From NCBI RefSeq assembly GCF_012273015.1, contig NZ_CP050954.1:2892001-2956000 (forward strand): DNA of 64,000 nucleotides, written 5' to 3'. A model generated the notes under the pieces. It saw only the letters and a list, made by a program, of their open reading frames with translations, was not told where the DNA came from and made no database searches. Shown in pieces: positions 25,387 to 34,806 of the stretch. The stretch's first letter is position 1. Each line of letters starts with the position of its first letter. The DNA is from Hymenobacter sp. BT18. GTDB taxonomy: Bacteria > Bacteroidota > Bacteroidia > Cytophagales > Hymenobacteraceae. Both the position numbers and the translations under genes were made by a program.

Positions 25387-28300
25387 CGGACGATAGGCTT
25401 GCTGATAGAACTGCTCGTACTCGGCCACGTTCTGGCGTTGGAGCAGCACTGGTAAGTTCTCAATACCTACGATAAGGCTTTGGTAACCCACGCCCCGCAG
25501 GCGGCCCAGCGGGCCCTGGGGCCCACGGAGCTTCAAGGCATAGCTCTGCGCTACCTTAGACCCAGCCAACGACTGCACCACCACGGCTACGAAACCGTCG
25601 CCGAGGGGCTGTTGCTGCACCTGCAGATTGGCGGCCCGGTAGTAGCGGTTGTTGTAGGCAGTAAGCTGCGTGGGCAGCGTAGCGAGCAAGGGCGCATCTT
25701 TGGCTATTACCAACACTACCGCGTGGTTGGCGCTCAGGTTAGCTGCGTAAGGCGAAACCGGAGCCGTAGGCGCGGGGTCGGGCCCACCGGGCGTGGCAGT
25801 AGCCGGGGCCGGTACCGCAGCTGCAACCGGCTCGGCTACGGCGGGCGGAGTGGTAGCTGGGGTTTTGTCAGGGGAGGGGGCAGGCGTAGCTGAAGCAGGG
25901 GCCGCGGGAGTCGGTGCGGCAGGAGTGGCTGCTTCAACCGGAGCGGGAACTGCCGGCTTGGGCACTACCACCGGCGACTCATTGGCCCCGTAGAAAATGC
26001 GCATGCGGTTATCAACTTCCCCGGGGCGGAAATACGAAACCCTGGGCTTGTCGGTAGAAGCCAGTGCGCCGGGCAAGCTGCCTTGCTCATAGCGTGCGAA
26101 GGTTTCCAACAGGCTTTGCGCATCGGTTACCAAGGGGCTGTTCGGGTACTCTTTCACAAAGCGGGCTACTTGCGCTTTGGTGGTGGCAGGTGGTTGGGTA
26201 CGCAGCGCCAGCAGCACCCCCAGGTAAGCTACCCGGTCGTTGTAGTCACTTTCCGGATACAGCTTGCGCGTGCGGGTAAGAACCCGGCCGGCTTTTTTGA
26301 ATTCCTGCTGCTTATAAAACGCAAAAGCCGAATCCAGCTGCACGCTCACGCCCGCATTGGCTACCGACATCCGCCGCAGGTACTCTGGGTCGGCAACCAG
26401 ACGCGCGTACGACGACGTGGGGAACTCCTGGCGGAGCCGCTGCGCGTATTCGTCAGCTTTGGTACTGCCAGCCTCTTTATACAGCAGGAATAAGCTGTAG
26501 TATACCTCTGGGGCATGTTTGCTGGTAGGGAACCGCGTCAGGAGGGTTTCGTAGGTTTCGGCAGCTTTGGCAGGCTCCCGGAGTTGTTGCCCGTAAATGC
26601 TGCCCAAAGCAAACAATGCTTCTTCAATCTGCTGGCTGGAGGCTGCCAGCAGCTCGGCTGTCAAAGGAATATTCTGTCGGTATTGGGCAGCCAGCGTAGC
26701 AGCCTGCTGAGCTGGGTTAAGAGCCGCCGCCGCTGTTCCCGGGGCATTCACCTGGGTGGCATCGGAACCCGCCACGGTGATGGGCACATTGCCGCCGCGG
26801 GCGGTAGCAGGGGAGGTGCTGGCTGTACTTGTAATGCGCCAGTTATCCTGCAGAGGCCGATCGCCCCAGCGGCGCACAAACTCCGAGCGCGCCGTACTCA
26901 GCGACGTTGGGTTGTCGAAGTACCACTGGGCCCCCGTATTTGCGTTGGCAAAGGCAAATGGGTCGATGTCGGGGTTGCCGCTTCGGACGCTGCTCACCCC
27001 GGTAGCTGTCTGCCGCCGGCTTTCCCGCTCACGCTGGTCGGCCAGGCGTTTTTCCTCGGCGGCTTTGGCGGCCAGCTCAGCTTCGGCGTAGCTAAGCAAG
27101 CGGGTACGTAGCGTAGCCGTGTCCAGCTTGGCCAGGGCCTGCAAGCTGTCCTGAGTATCTACAATGGTTAGCTGCTTGGCAAACTCCTGCAGAATGGCAC
27201 TGCGCTCGGCAATAGCCGCGTAATCGGGCGACTCGCGCGACAAGTTCTGCACCGTGCTATCGTAGTAAGCGGCCGCAGGGCGGTACTTCTGCAGGTTCTC
27301 GTAGTTGATACGGCCCGCCAACAGGTAGGTATAGGACTTCTGGGCTTGGGTGCTGCCCGTAGCCCGGGCCGATTTCTGCAGCAGCTTCAGGGCCTCGGGG
27401 TAGCGTTGCTGGCGGTATTCCAGCCGCGCCATCTCGTAGTAGATCTTGTCGCCGTACTCCTTGTTCTTGGTGTCTTTTAGCAGCTTGGCAAAGTACTTAT
27501 CCAGCCGGGCGCGGTCATTCTGATTCAGGTCCGAAACCTGCCCCAGCATCAGCTTGCTGTAGAAATCGAGTTCGTAGGGTGGGTTCCGCTTCAGGATTTG
27601 GTTGAGCTGGGCGTAGGCCTTTTTGTCGTTGCCCTGCGCCTGGTAGAGCTGAGCCAGTACGTAGCGCGTGCGCGACTGTTCGTTTTTAGGCGTGATGTAG
27701 GGCAGTGCCTTTTCCAGGTTGGCAATGGCCAGGGGCTGATTGTCGGTGCGGAGGTAATACTCAGCGCGGGTCAAAAACAGAGCCTTGGCATTGCTTTCCG
27801 TGCCTACCTCTTTATCGAGAATGTCAGATACGGCCGAGGCGCTTTCGTACTCCTTCAGGGCCAGGAAGCTGCGCATTAGCCAGATCAAAGCCTCGTGGCG
27901 GGCATGTGGGTCCTTACTGGTGGTATTAACGTACTTGAAGGTCTTGATGGCATCCTCCAGTTCACGCTTATAATAGCGGGCTTTGCCTACCAGGATATAG
28001 CTGTCGTCCGTCCAGTCGGAGCCCGGGTGATACTGAATGGGGATGGAGGTCTTTTTGATGATGTCCTCCATATCCGGGGCCAGCCGCACGGCCGTCAGCG
28101 AGTCAATGGTCGGAAACAAAGGCAGCACGCGGTTGTAGTCGTTGAGGCGGGCCTTGTTCAGGTCTTCCTCTACCGTGCGCATTTTTTCGCGGGCTAGGAA
28201 GTAGGCGTTGTCGCGGGCTACAATATTCTGGTACGTGCGGCCCACTGGACCACGCTCGGACGCGCAGCCGTGCAAGCTGGCAGCCACTACCAACGCCGCG

Positions 28301-28419
28301 GAGGGCCAGAAAAGCAGACGGGAAAGCAGAGTTCGGGTCAAAACAACGAAAGAAGTCGGAGGCCGGGCAGTAAACGCGTAACGGGCCAGGCTGCCAAAAT
28401 TGTTCAGCCAGTCACCCAT
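25384..28419 (-). CDS. porW: T9SS lipoprotein PorW / gliding protein SprE
   Basis: TPR-rich lipoprotein of 1011 residues as drawn. The N-terminal part (NIVARDNAYFLAREKMRTV, then tandem TPR units about 100-480) and the C-terminal domain (about 900-1005, beginning NHAVVLVIAKD) match the PorW/SprE type. PorW links the GldKN ring to the translocon in T9SS. Lipobox LHGC is at Cys52 of the ATG 28419 start, an unusually long signal; TTG at 28341 (residue 27) would give a normal 26-residue signal peptide and may be the true start. A Pro/Ala/Thr-rich linker (about 800-890) separates the TPR part from the C-terminal domain. The gene is about 4.5 kb from gldN, with uvrC and PBP1A between. Confidence 0.82.
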   Translation of the reverse strand: MGDWLNNFGSLARYAFTARPPTSFVVLTRTLLSRLLFWPSAALVVAASLHGCASERGPVGRTYQNIVARDNAYFLAREKMRTVEEDLNKARLNDYNRVLPLFPTIDSLTAVRLAPDMEDIIKKTSIPIQYHPGSDWTDDSYILVGKARYYKRELEDAIKTFKYVNTTSKDPHARHEALIWLMRSFLALKEYESASAVSDILDKEVGTESNAKALFLTRAEYYLRTDNQPLAIANLEKALPYITPKNEQSRTRYVLAQLYQAQGNDKKAYAQLNQILKRNPPYELDFYSKLMLGQVSDLNQNDRARLDKYFAKLLKDTKNKEYGDKIYYEMARLEYRQQRYPEALKLLQKSARATGSTQAQKSYTYLLAGRINYENLQKYRPAAAYYDSTVQNLSRESPDYAAIAERSAILQEFAKQLTIVDTQDSLQALAKLDTATLRTRLLSYAEAELAAKAAEEKRLADQRERESRRQTATGVSSVRSGNPDIDPFAFANANTGAQWYFDNPTSLSTARSEFVRRWGDRPLQDNWRITSTASTSPATARGGNVPITVAGSDATQVNAPGTAAAALNPAQQAATLAAQYRQNIPLTAELLAASSQQIEEALFALGSIYGQQLREPAKAAETYETLLTRFPTSKHAPEVYYSLFLLYKEAGSTKADEYAQRLRQEFPTSSYARLVADPEYLRRMSVANAGVSVQLDSAFAFYKQQEFKKAGRVLTRTRKLYPESDYNDRVAYLGVLLALRTQPPATTKAQVARFVKEYPNSPLVTDAQSLLETFARYEQGSLPGALASTDKPRVSYFRPGEVDNRMRIFYGANESPVVVPKPAVPAPVEAATPAAPTPAAPASATPAPSPDKTPATTPPAVAEPVAAAVPAPATATPGGPDPAPTAPVSPYAANLSANHAVVLVIAKDAPLLATLPTQLTAYNNRYYRAANLQVQQQPLGDGFVAVVVQSLAGSKVAQSYALKLRGPQGPLGRLRGVGYQSLIVGIENLPVLLQRQNVAEYEQFYQQAYRP

Positions 28420-28551
28420 TTCGGTTCACAACGTCACACAGTAAGTAAAAGTACGCTTTTTCCCGACCCACCCCGGGAAAGGCCCGTTTTCCGGCCAGGC
28501 GCCCCGGAAACCCGTACTTTCGTTTGGCGGCCCTTTCCCCCGCTGTCTGGT

Positions 28552-28779
28552 ATGTCTGAAACGCCTCTCCCGGAAGATTCCCGCCCCAGTGGCGGCAGCA
28601 ACTTTGGCAAGTTTGCCGGCGCTGGTATGCAGATGCTGGCCATTATCGGCTTGAGCACATGGCTGGGCGTCTGGCTCGACGGGCATTTTCACACCAGTCC
28701 CTGGGCCACCGTTGTTCTGAGCCTACTAGGAATTTTTGCGGCCTTATATCAGGTAATCCGGGCGGTTTCGGAAAAGTGA
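28552..28779 (+). CDS. atpZ: AtpZ/AtpI family protein
   Basis: Protein of 75 residues from ATG 28552 (MSETPLPEDSRPSGG). It has two membrane segments (about 24-41 and 48-68), with FAGAGMQMLAIIGLSTWLGVWLDG and the GxxxDxxF-like LDGHFHTSPW between them. This is the AtpZ/AtpI fold found at the head of ATP synthase operons; family members have been linked to Mg2+ supply and c-ring assembly. The upstream extension of the frame overlaps porW's 5' end and has no family support. It is divergent from porW. Confidence 0.88.
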   Translation: MSETPLPEDSRPSGGSNFGKFAGAGMQMLAIIGLSTWLGVWLDGHFHTSPWATVVLSLLGIFAALYQVIRAVSEK

Positions 28780-28904
28780 AGAGTAGCCTAAAGTAAATGC
28801 AACGGCCATTTGCTGCCGATATCCTCTTTAGGTAAGAAGCTATTAAGGTGGGCGGTTAGGTGTGCACTTTTGTGCCTTATGGTACTTTACCGGCTTGCAT
28901 CTGT

Positions 28905-28912
28905 TACCTTTG
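28905..28912 (+). promoter_or_regulatory. -7 box TACCTTTG inside the atp region
   Basis: Exact TAnnTTTG match 29 bases before the TTG start at 28941. This suggests that transcription of the structural atp genes can begin here, independently of atpZ. Confidence 0.5.
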
Positions 28913-28940
28913 CCGGCCCATCCTCCTTATATAGTAAGAC

Positions 28941-29348
28941 TTGCTTCGCTTTTTACGCAATCTGCTGCTGTTGGGCCTACTCTTATACGGTAGCCTGTAT
29001 CTGCTGAACGCCCGCTACGGCGAAGCGGTGGTGCATCCTTTGGCTGGGTATATCATGGGCTACTTCGCCCTGCTCACGGGCATCATCTACTGGGTCACGG
29101 CCCGCCTGGTGAAAGCAAACCCCGAAAACTTCATGGCGGCCTACTTCGGGTCTATGGTGCTACGGATGTTTTTGAGCATCGGCATCGTACTAGTCTATCT
29201 ATATAGAGGGGGCGCGCACGAAGGCAGAGGTACTTACACCTTCTTGGGGGCCTTCTTTCTTGGGTATTTTCTCTTTACCGGGTTTGAAGTCTGGAGCGTT
29301 CTGACTAACTTGCGCCCGTTTTCAAAACCGGGTGAACCCACCGTTTAG
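28941..29348 (+). CDS. Small membrane protein in the atp operon, TTG start
   Basis: Protein of 135 residues with four membrane segments (about 6-24, 34-54, 68-88, 98-118). An in-frame TAA at 28935-28937 leaves TTG 28941 as the first usable start, and no ATG precedes the first membrane segment. It lies between atpZ and atpB, 33 bases before atpB, the position usually held by atpI. Topology and place suggest an AtpI-like assembly or accessory factor, but I see no diagnostic motif. Nearby boundaries support cotranscription with atpB. Confidence 0.7.
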   Translation: MLRFLRNLLLLGLLLYGSLYLLNARYGEAVVHPLAGYIMGYFALLTGIIYWVTARLVKANPENFMAAYFGSMVLRMFLSIGIVLVYLYRGGAHEGRGTYTFLGAFFLGYFLFTGFEVWSVLTNLRPFSKPGEPTV

Positions 29349-29381
29349 GTACCCGCTTTGCCCCACCCTAAGATCTTCTGA

Positions 29382-30458
29382 ATGAAGCGCTTACTTGTAG
29401 CCCTCTTCTGTATTCTTTCCCTGCCCGTTTTTGCACAAGAGCAGACGGCTTCCGTTCACGAGGCCAACAAAGAAGAAGGCTTCAACGCCGGTGAGCTGAT
29501 TCTGCACCACGTAGGTGACGCGCACGAGTGGCATTTCTTCGGCGAAGAAGGCGAAGGGCCTCACTTCACCCTGCCCCTGCCCATCATTGCGTACCAGGAA
29601 GGCAAAGGCCTGTCGGTGTTTTCTTCGCATCACCTTTACCCCGAGGGCACTGTGCACGAAGGCCTCAAGCTGGAGCACGAAACCCTGGAAGCCGTTGACG
29701 GCTACAAAGTACACGATTTCTCGATTACCAAAAACGTAGCTTCCCTGCTGTTGAGCGTGGTGCTGCTGATTGTGGTGTTCACGGCCGTATCGAAAGGCTA
29801 CCGTAAAAACCACGGCCGCGCCCCCAAGGGCATTCAGTCCTTCTTCGAGCCCATCATCATCTTTGTGCGCGACGAAGTAGCCAAGAAAGCTATTGGCCCG
29901 AAGTATGAGCGGTACCTGCCTTACCTGCTCACCATCTTCTTCTTTATCTGGTTCAATAACCTGCTGGGCTTGCTGCCCGGCGCGGCCAACCTCACCGGCA
30001 ACTTGGCCGTGACGTTCCTCTTTGCCTTCCTCACGCTGCTCATCACCACGTTCAGCTCCAATAAGTACTACTGGTCGCACATTTTCTGGACGCCTGGTGT
30101 TCCGCTGTGGCTGCGCCCGATCATGATTCCTGTAGAACTCATCGGCGTGATTTCGAAGCCCTTCTCGCTGATGGTTCGACTGTTCGCCAACGTTACGGCC
30201 GGGCACATCATCATCCTGAGCTTCATTGCCCTGATCTTTATCTTCAACAGCATTGGCATTGCGCCGCTGTCTATTGCCTTCGGTTTGTTTATCAACGTGC
30301 TGGAGCTGCTGGTAGCTGTTTTGCAGGCCTACATCTTCACGCTGCTGACGGCCATGTACATCGGTGGGGCCGTGGAAGAACACCACGACCACGACTATGG
30401 CATTGGCGGTGACGACGCCGACGCACCGCTGCACGTATCGGGCAGCCACGCGCACTAA
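29382..30458 (+). CDS. atpB: ATP synthase F0 subunit a
   Basis: Protein of 358 residues, longer than the 270 typical of proteobacteria. A cleavable signal peptide (MKRLLVALFCILSLPVFAQ) is followed by a His/Glu-rich periplasmic domain (about 20-118), as is usual in Bacteroidota AtpB. The conserved proton-channel part has PYLLTIFFFIWFNNLLGLLPG and the essential Arg in KPFSLMVRLFANVTAGHII (about 254-272), then LLVAVLQAYIFTLLTAMYIG. The C-terminus is also His/Asp-rich (EEHHDHDYGIGGDDAD). It forms the stator half-channels against the c-ring. Confidence 0.96.
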   Translation: MKRLLVALFCILSLPVFAQEQTASVHEANKEEGFNAGELILHHVGDAHEWHFFGEEGEGPHFTLPLPIIAYQEGKGLSVFSSHHLYPEGTVHEGLKLEHETLEAVDGYKVHDFSITKNVASLLLSVVLLIVVFTAVSKGYRKNHGRAPKGIQSFFEPIIIFVRDEVAKKAIGPKYERYLPYLLTIFFFIWFNNLLGLLPGAANLTGNLAVTFLFAFLTLLITTFSSNKYYWSHIFWTPGVPLWLRPIMIPVELIGVISKPFSLMVRLFANVTAGHIIILSFIALIFIFNSIGIAPLSIAFGLFINVLELLVAVLQAYIFTLLTAMYIGGAVEEHHDHDYGIGGDDADAPLHVSGSHAH

Positions 30459-30520
30459 GCTCCAAATTCCCCCTTTTTTTCTGCGTTTTTTCTTCACACA
30501 TTCTTCAAACTCTTTGTCTT

Positions 30521-30781
30521 ATGCTGCTCTCTCTGTTGCTGCAGGTTGTTAATGCTGTTGGTCTGGCTGTAATGGGTGCCGGTATAGGTGCCGGTCTGGC
30601 TATTCTGGGTGCTGGTCTGGGTATCGGCCGCATCGGTGGCTCGGCCATGGAAGCCATCGGCCGTCAGCCCGAGGCCTCTGGCAAAATCCAGACGGCTATG
30701 CTGATCGTAGCTGCTCTGGTAGAAGGTGCTGCTCTGTTCGCAGTAGTAGTCTGCCTGCTGATTGCCCTGAAGCTTCAGTAG
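30521..30781 (+). CDS. atpE: ATP synthase F0 subunit c
   Basis: Protein of 86 residues with two membrane hairpin segments. The glycine repeat GAGIGAGLAILGAGLGIG lies in helix 1, the polar loop is GRQPEASGKIQ, and the ion-carrying carboxylate is the Glu in LVEGAALF (helix 2). The residue after this Glu is Gly, not the Ser/Thr of sodium-binding rings, so proton coupling is likely. It lies 62 bases after atpB and 154 bases before atpF. Confidence 0.96.
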   Translation: MLLSLLLQVVNAVGLAVMGAGIGAGLAILGAGLGIGRIGGSAMEAIGRQPEASGKIQTAMLIVAALVEGAALFAVVVCLLIALKLQ

Positions 30782-30935
30782 AGAACCTGCAAGACCCGAT
30801 ACGCCGGCTGGGCTCGTCTGTAGCCCGGCCGGTGAATCGGGTTTGCGGTTTCTTTGGGTTGTAGCGGTCCGGTCCGAACTACGCGCCCCGTTTCTTCGCC
30901 CGGCACCGATTATTCACCGATTTAGCTGAGCCCTG

Positions 30936-31427
30936 ATGCTTACCAACCCTAGTATTGGCCTGCTGTTCTGGCAGCTGGTCATTTTCCTGATTCTTCTCTT
31001 CCTGCTCACCAAGTTCGCTTGGAAGCCCATCCTCAGCTCCCTCAAAGAGCGGGAAAGCTCCATCGAAGGTGCCCTGCGCATGGCCGACCAGGCCAAGCTG
31101 GAAATGCAGGAGCTGAAAGCCGGCAACGAAAAGCTGCTGGCTGAAGCCCGCCTGGAGCGCGACCGTATTCTGAAGGAAGCCACCACGGTATCCAACCAGC
31201 TCATTGAGCAGGCCAAAACCAGGGCTACGGAAGAAGGCAGCCGCATGATTGTGCAGGCCCGCGAAGCCATTCAGAACGAGAAAAACGCCGCTCTGGCCGA
31301 GGTGAAAAACACCGCCGCCAAGCTGTCCATTGATATTGCGGAGCGCATCCTGCGCCGCGAGTTGGCCGATTCGCCCGCTCAGCAGCAGCTCGTGGACTCG
31401 TACCTGAAGGAAGTAAAATTGAATTAG
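30936..31427 (+). CDS. atpF: ATP synthase F0 subunit b
   Basis: Protein of 163 residues: N-terminal membrane anchor (about 8-27, LFWQLVIFLILLFLLTKFAW) followed by KPILSSLKERESSIEGAL and a long charged helix with heptad character (about 40-150). It forms the peripheral stalk holding subunit delta and alpha3beta3 against rotation. It is followed directly by an intergenic inverted-repeat element, after which atpH begins. Confidence 0.96.
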   Translation: MLTNPSIGLLFWQLVIFLILLFLLTKFAWKPILSSLKERESSIEGALRMADQAKLEMQELKAGNEKLLAEARLERDRILKEATTVSNQLIEQAKTRATEEGSRMIVQAREAIQNEKNAALAEVKNTAAKLSIDIAERILRRELADSPAQQQLVDSYLKEVKLN

Positions 31428-31512
31428 TAGTGAGTATTCAGTATTGAGTAATGAGGTTCGGTCAGCCGAATAACATCTGTCTCAATACTCACTACCAACT
31501 ACTCAATACTAA
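31428..31512. repeat. Word-based inverted repeat between atpF and atpH
   Basis: The left arm (about 31428-31454) is built of TAGTGAGTATT / AGTATTGAGTA words, and the right arm (about 31481-31510) of CTCAATACTCACTA / ACTACTCAATACTA, their reverse complement. A small perfect hairpin TTCGG-TCAG-CCGAA (31457-31470) sits at the tip. The element starts directly after the atpF stop and ends a few bases before atpH. It is AT-rich against a GC-rich background. It is read through by the operon, so the mRNA would form a long imperfect stem. Confidence 0.75.
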
Positions 31513-31517
31513 AATCA

Positions 31518-32078
31518 ATGTCTGAACAACGAGTTGCTTCCCGCTACGCCAAGTCCCTGCTGGATTTGGCCGAGGAGCGTGGGGCGCTGGAGCAAGTGAA
31601 ACAGGATATGGACTTGTTCAGCAAAACGCTGGACGAGAACCGCGACCTGCGCTTGTTGCTGCGCAACCCCATCGTGAATCACGATAAAAAACTTTCCATC
31701 CTGCGCGCGGTGTTCGGCGGCAAGGTGTCGGACCTCACCGAGAAGTTCTTCACCATTGTCACCCAGAAAAACCGCGAAAGCGCGCTGGAGTTTATTGGCT
31801 CCGAGTTCCTGAGCCAGTACAACGCCCTCCGGGGGGTGCAAGCGGCGGAAGTAACCACGGCTACTCCCCTCACGCCCGAACTGCGCACTCAGGTGCAGCA
31901 GATCGTGCGCGAGCAAACCGGCCTCCAGCAGGTCACCCTCACCGAGAAGGTAGATGCCTCGCTCATCGGCGGCTTCGTGCTGCGTGTGGGCGACCAGCAA
32001 ATCGACGACTCGGTACGTTACCGCCTGCGTAAGCTGCGCAGCGAATTCTCGAAGAACCCCTACCAATCCCAACTATAA
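31518..32078 (+). CDS. atpH: ATP synthase F1 subunit delta
   Basis: Protein of 186 residues. The N-terminal helical domain shows VASRYAKSLLDLAEERG (about 5-21) and LLLRNPIVNHDKKLSIL (about 49-65). The C-terminal domain has VTLTEKVDASLIGGFVLRVGDQQIDDS (about 142-168; the central motif is LIGGFVLRVG). It caps alpha3beta3 and joins it to subunit b. The intergenic repeat ends just before its start; atpA follows after 6 bases. Confidence 0.95.
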   Translation: MSEQRVASRYAKSLLDLAEERGALEQVKQDMDLFSKTLDENRDLRLLLRNPIVNHDKKLSILRAVFGGKVSDLTEKFFTIVTQKNRESALEFIGSEFLSQYNALRGVQAAEVTTATPLTPELRTQVQQIVREQTGLQQVTLTEKVDASLIGGFVLRVGDQQIDDSVRYRLRKLRSEFSKNPYQSQL

Positions 32079-32084
32079 CCCACC

Positions 32085-33668
<1,584 letters not shown>

Positions 33669-33771
33669 TTAACAATTAAGAATTAGTAATTAAGAATTGA
33701 GTGTTGCCATCCGGCTGGTCTTCGCCCGACGGCAATTCTTAATTCTTAATTACTAATTACTAATTCCCAAC
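33669..33771. repeat. Word-based inverted repeat between atpA and atpG
   Basis: The left arm (about 33669-33708) is made of AATTAAGAATT / AGTAATT words and ends GTTGCC. The right arm (about 33732-33768) is GGCAATTCTTAATTCTTAATTACTAATTACTAATT in sense, the near reverse complement, written here only as its words. The GC-rich tip (33709-33731) forms the loop. The element begins directly after the atpA TAA and ends just before atpG. It is far more AT-rich than its surroundings. The layout is the same as at 31428-31512 but the words differ. Confidence 0.8.
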
Positions 33772-33773
33772 GC

Positions 33774-34664
33774 ATGGCAAGCTTAAAAGAAGTTCGTAAC
33801 CGCATTGTCTCGGTGCAGAGTACGCAGCAAATCACCAAAGCCATGAAAATGGTGGCGGCGGCCAAGCTGCGGCGGGCGCAGGACAACATCCTGCGCATGC
33901 GCCCCTACGCCCAGCGGCTCAACAGCATTCTGAGCAACCTGACCAGCCTTACCGGGGGAGAAGTGCTGAGCGACTATGCCGTGCAGCGCGAAGTCCGCCG
34001 GGTACTGGTTATCGCCATTACTTCCGACCGTGGCCTGGCCGGGGCTTTCAACAGCAACATCTTCAAAGGGGTCAACCAACTGGTGCGCGAACGGTACGCG
34101 GCGCAGTCGGCGGCCGGCAACGTAACGGTAATGGCCATCGGGAAGAAGGCCCACGACTACTTTGCCAAGCGCAATCCCCTGCTCGGCAACTACACGCACG
34201 TATTCGGCAAGCTGTCGTTTGATACTGTGCGGGAAGCGGCCGAAGAAGCCATGGAAGGTTTCCGGGTTGGTCAGTTCGATGAAGTGGTGATGGTGTACAA
34301 CGAGTTCCGCAACGTGGCTACCCAGATTGTTCGGGCCGAGCAGCTGCTGCCGCTGGTGCCCGCCGAACCGGCTGCCAACGCTACGGCTACTTCCAACGTG
34401 GACTACATCTTCGAGCCTTCGAAGGAGGAAATCGTACAGACCCTGATTCCACAGTCGCTGAAGGTGCAGCTTTACAAAGCAGTGCTGGAAAGCAACGCCT
34501 CGGAGCACGGCGCCCGCATGACCGCCATGGACAAAGCCACCGACAACGCCGGGGAATTGCTCAAGTCGCTCAAGCTCACGTATAACCGCACCCGTCAGGC
34601 CGCTATTACCACCGAGATTCTCGAAATCGTAGGTGGTGCCGAGGCCCTGGCATCCAGCCGGTAA
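33774..34664 (+). CDS. atpG: ATP synthase F1 subunit gamma
   Basis: Protein of 296 residues forming the central rotor shaft. N-terminal helix: SLKEVRNRIVSVQSTQQITKAMKMVAAAKLRRAQ (about 2-35; core TQQITKAMKMVAAAKLRRA). Middle Rossmann-like domain with ITSDRGLAGAFNSNIFK. C-terminal helix: ASEHGARMTAMDKATDNAGELL and TYNRTRQAAITTEILEIVGGA. It is last in the operon and followed by a strong terminator. atpC (epsilon) and atpD are absent here. Confidence 0.97.
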   Translation: MASLKEVRNRIVSVQSTQQITKAMKMVAAAKLRRAQDNILRMRPYAQRLNSILSNLTSLTGGEVLSDYAVQREVRRVLVIAITSDRGLAGAFNSNIFKGVNQLVRERYAAQSAAGNVTVMAIGKKAHDYFAKRNPLLGNYTHVFGKLSFDTVREAAEEAMEGFRVGQFDEVVMVYNEFRNVATQIVRAEQLLPLVPAEPAANATATSNVDYIFEPSKEEIVQTLIPQSLKVQLYKAVLESNASEHGARMTAMDKATDNAGELLKSLKLTYNRTRQAAITTEILEIVGGAEALASSR

Positions 34665-34683
34665 CGCGAATTCTTATTTCATC

Positions 34684-34718
34684 AAAAAAGCCCGCTTCCC
34701 AAAGGAGGCGGGCTTTTT
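34684..34718 (+). terminator. Terminator of the atp operon
   Basis: The stem AAAAAAGCCCGC..CC / GG..GCGGGCTTTTT lies 20 bases after the atpG stop. A/T runs on both sides make it potentially bidirectional, also serving the HAD gene. Confidence 0.88.
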
Positions 34719-34806
34719 CGTTTGCTTTGACCAGAGGTTCTTGTTTGGCTTAACAGCCGCTAGTTAAGTTTGTCAAGGCCGTTAATGGATAGCGCAAAAG
34801 TTAGTC

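Noticed and set aside
34765..34772. TAAGTTTG on the plus strand after the atp operon
   Set aside because: It fits the -7 consensus but points into the 3' end of the minus-strand HAD gene with no coding frame behind it, so it is probably chance.
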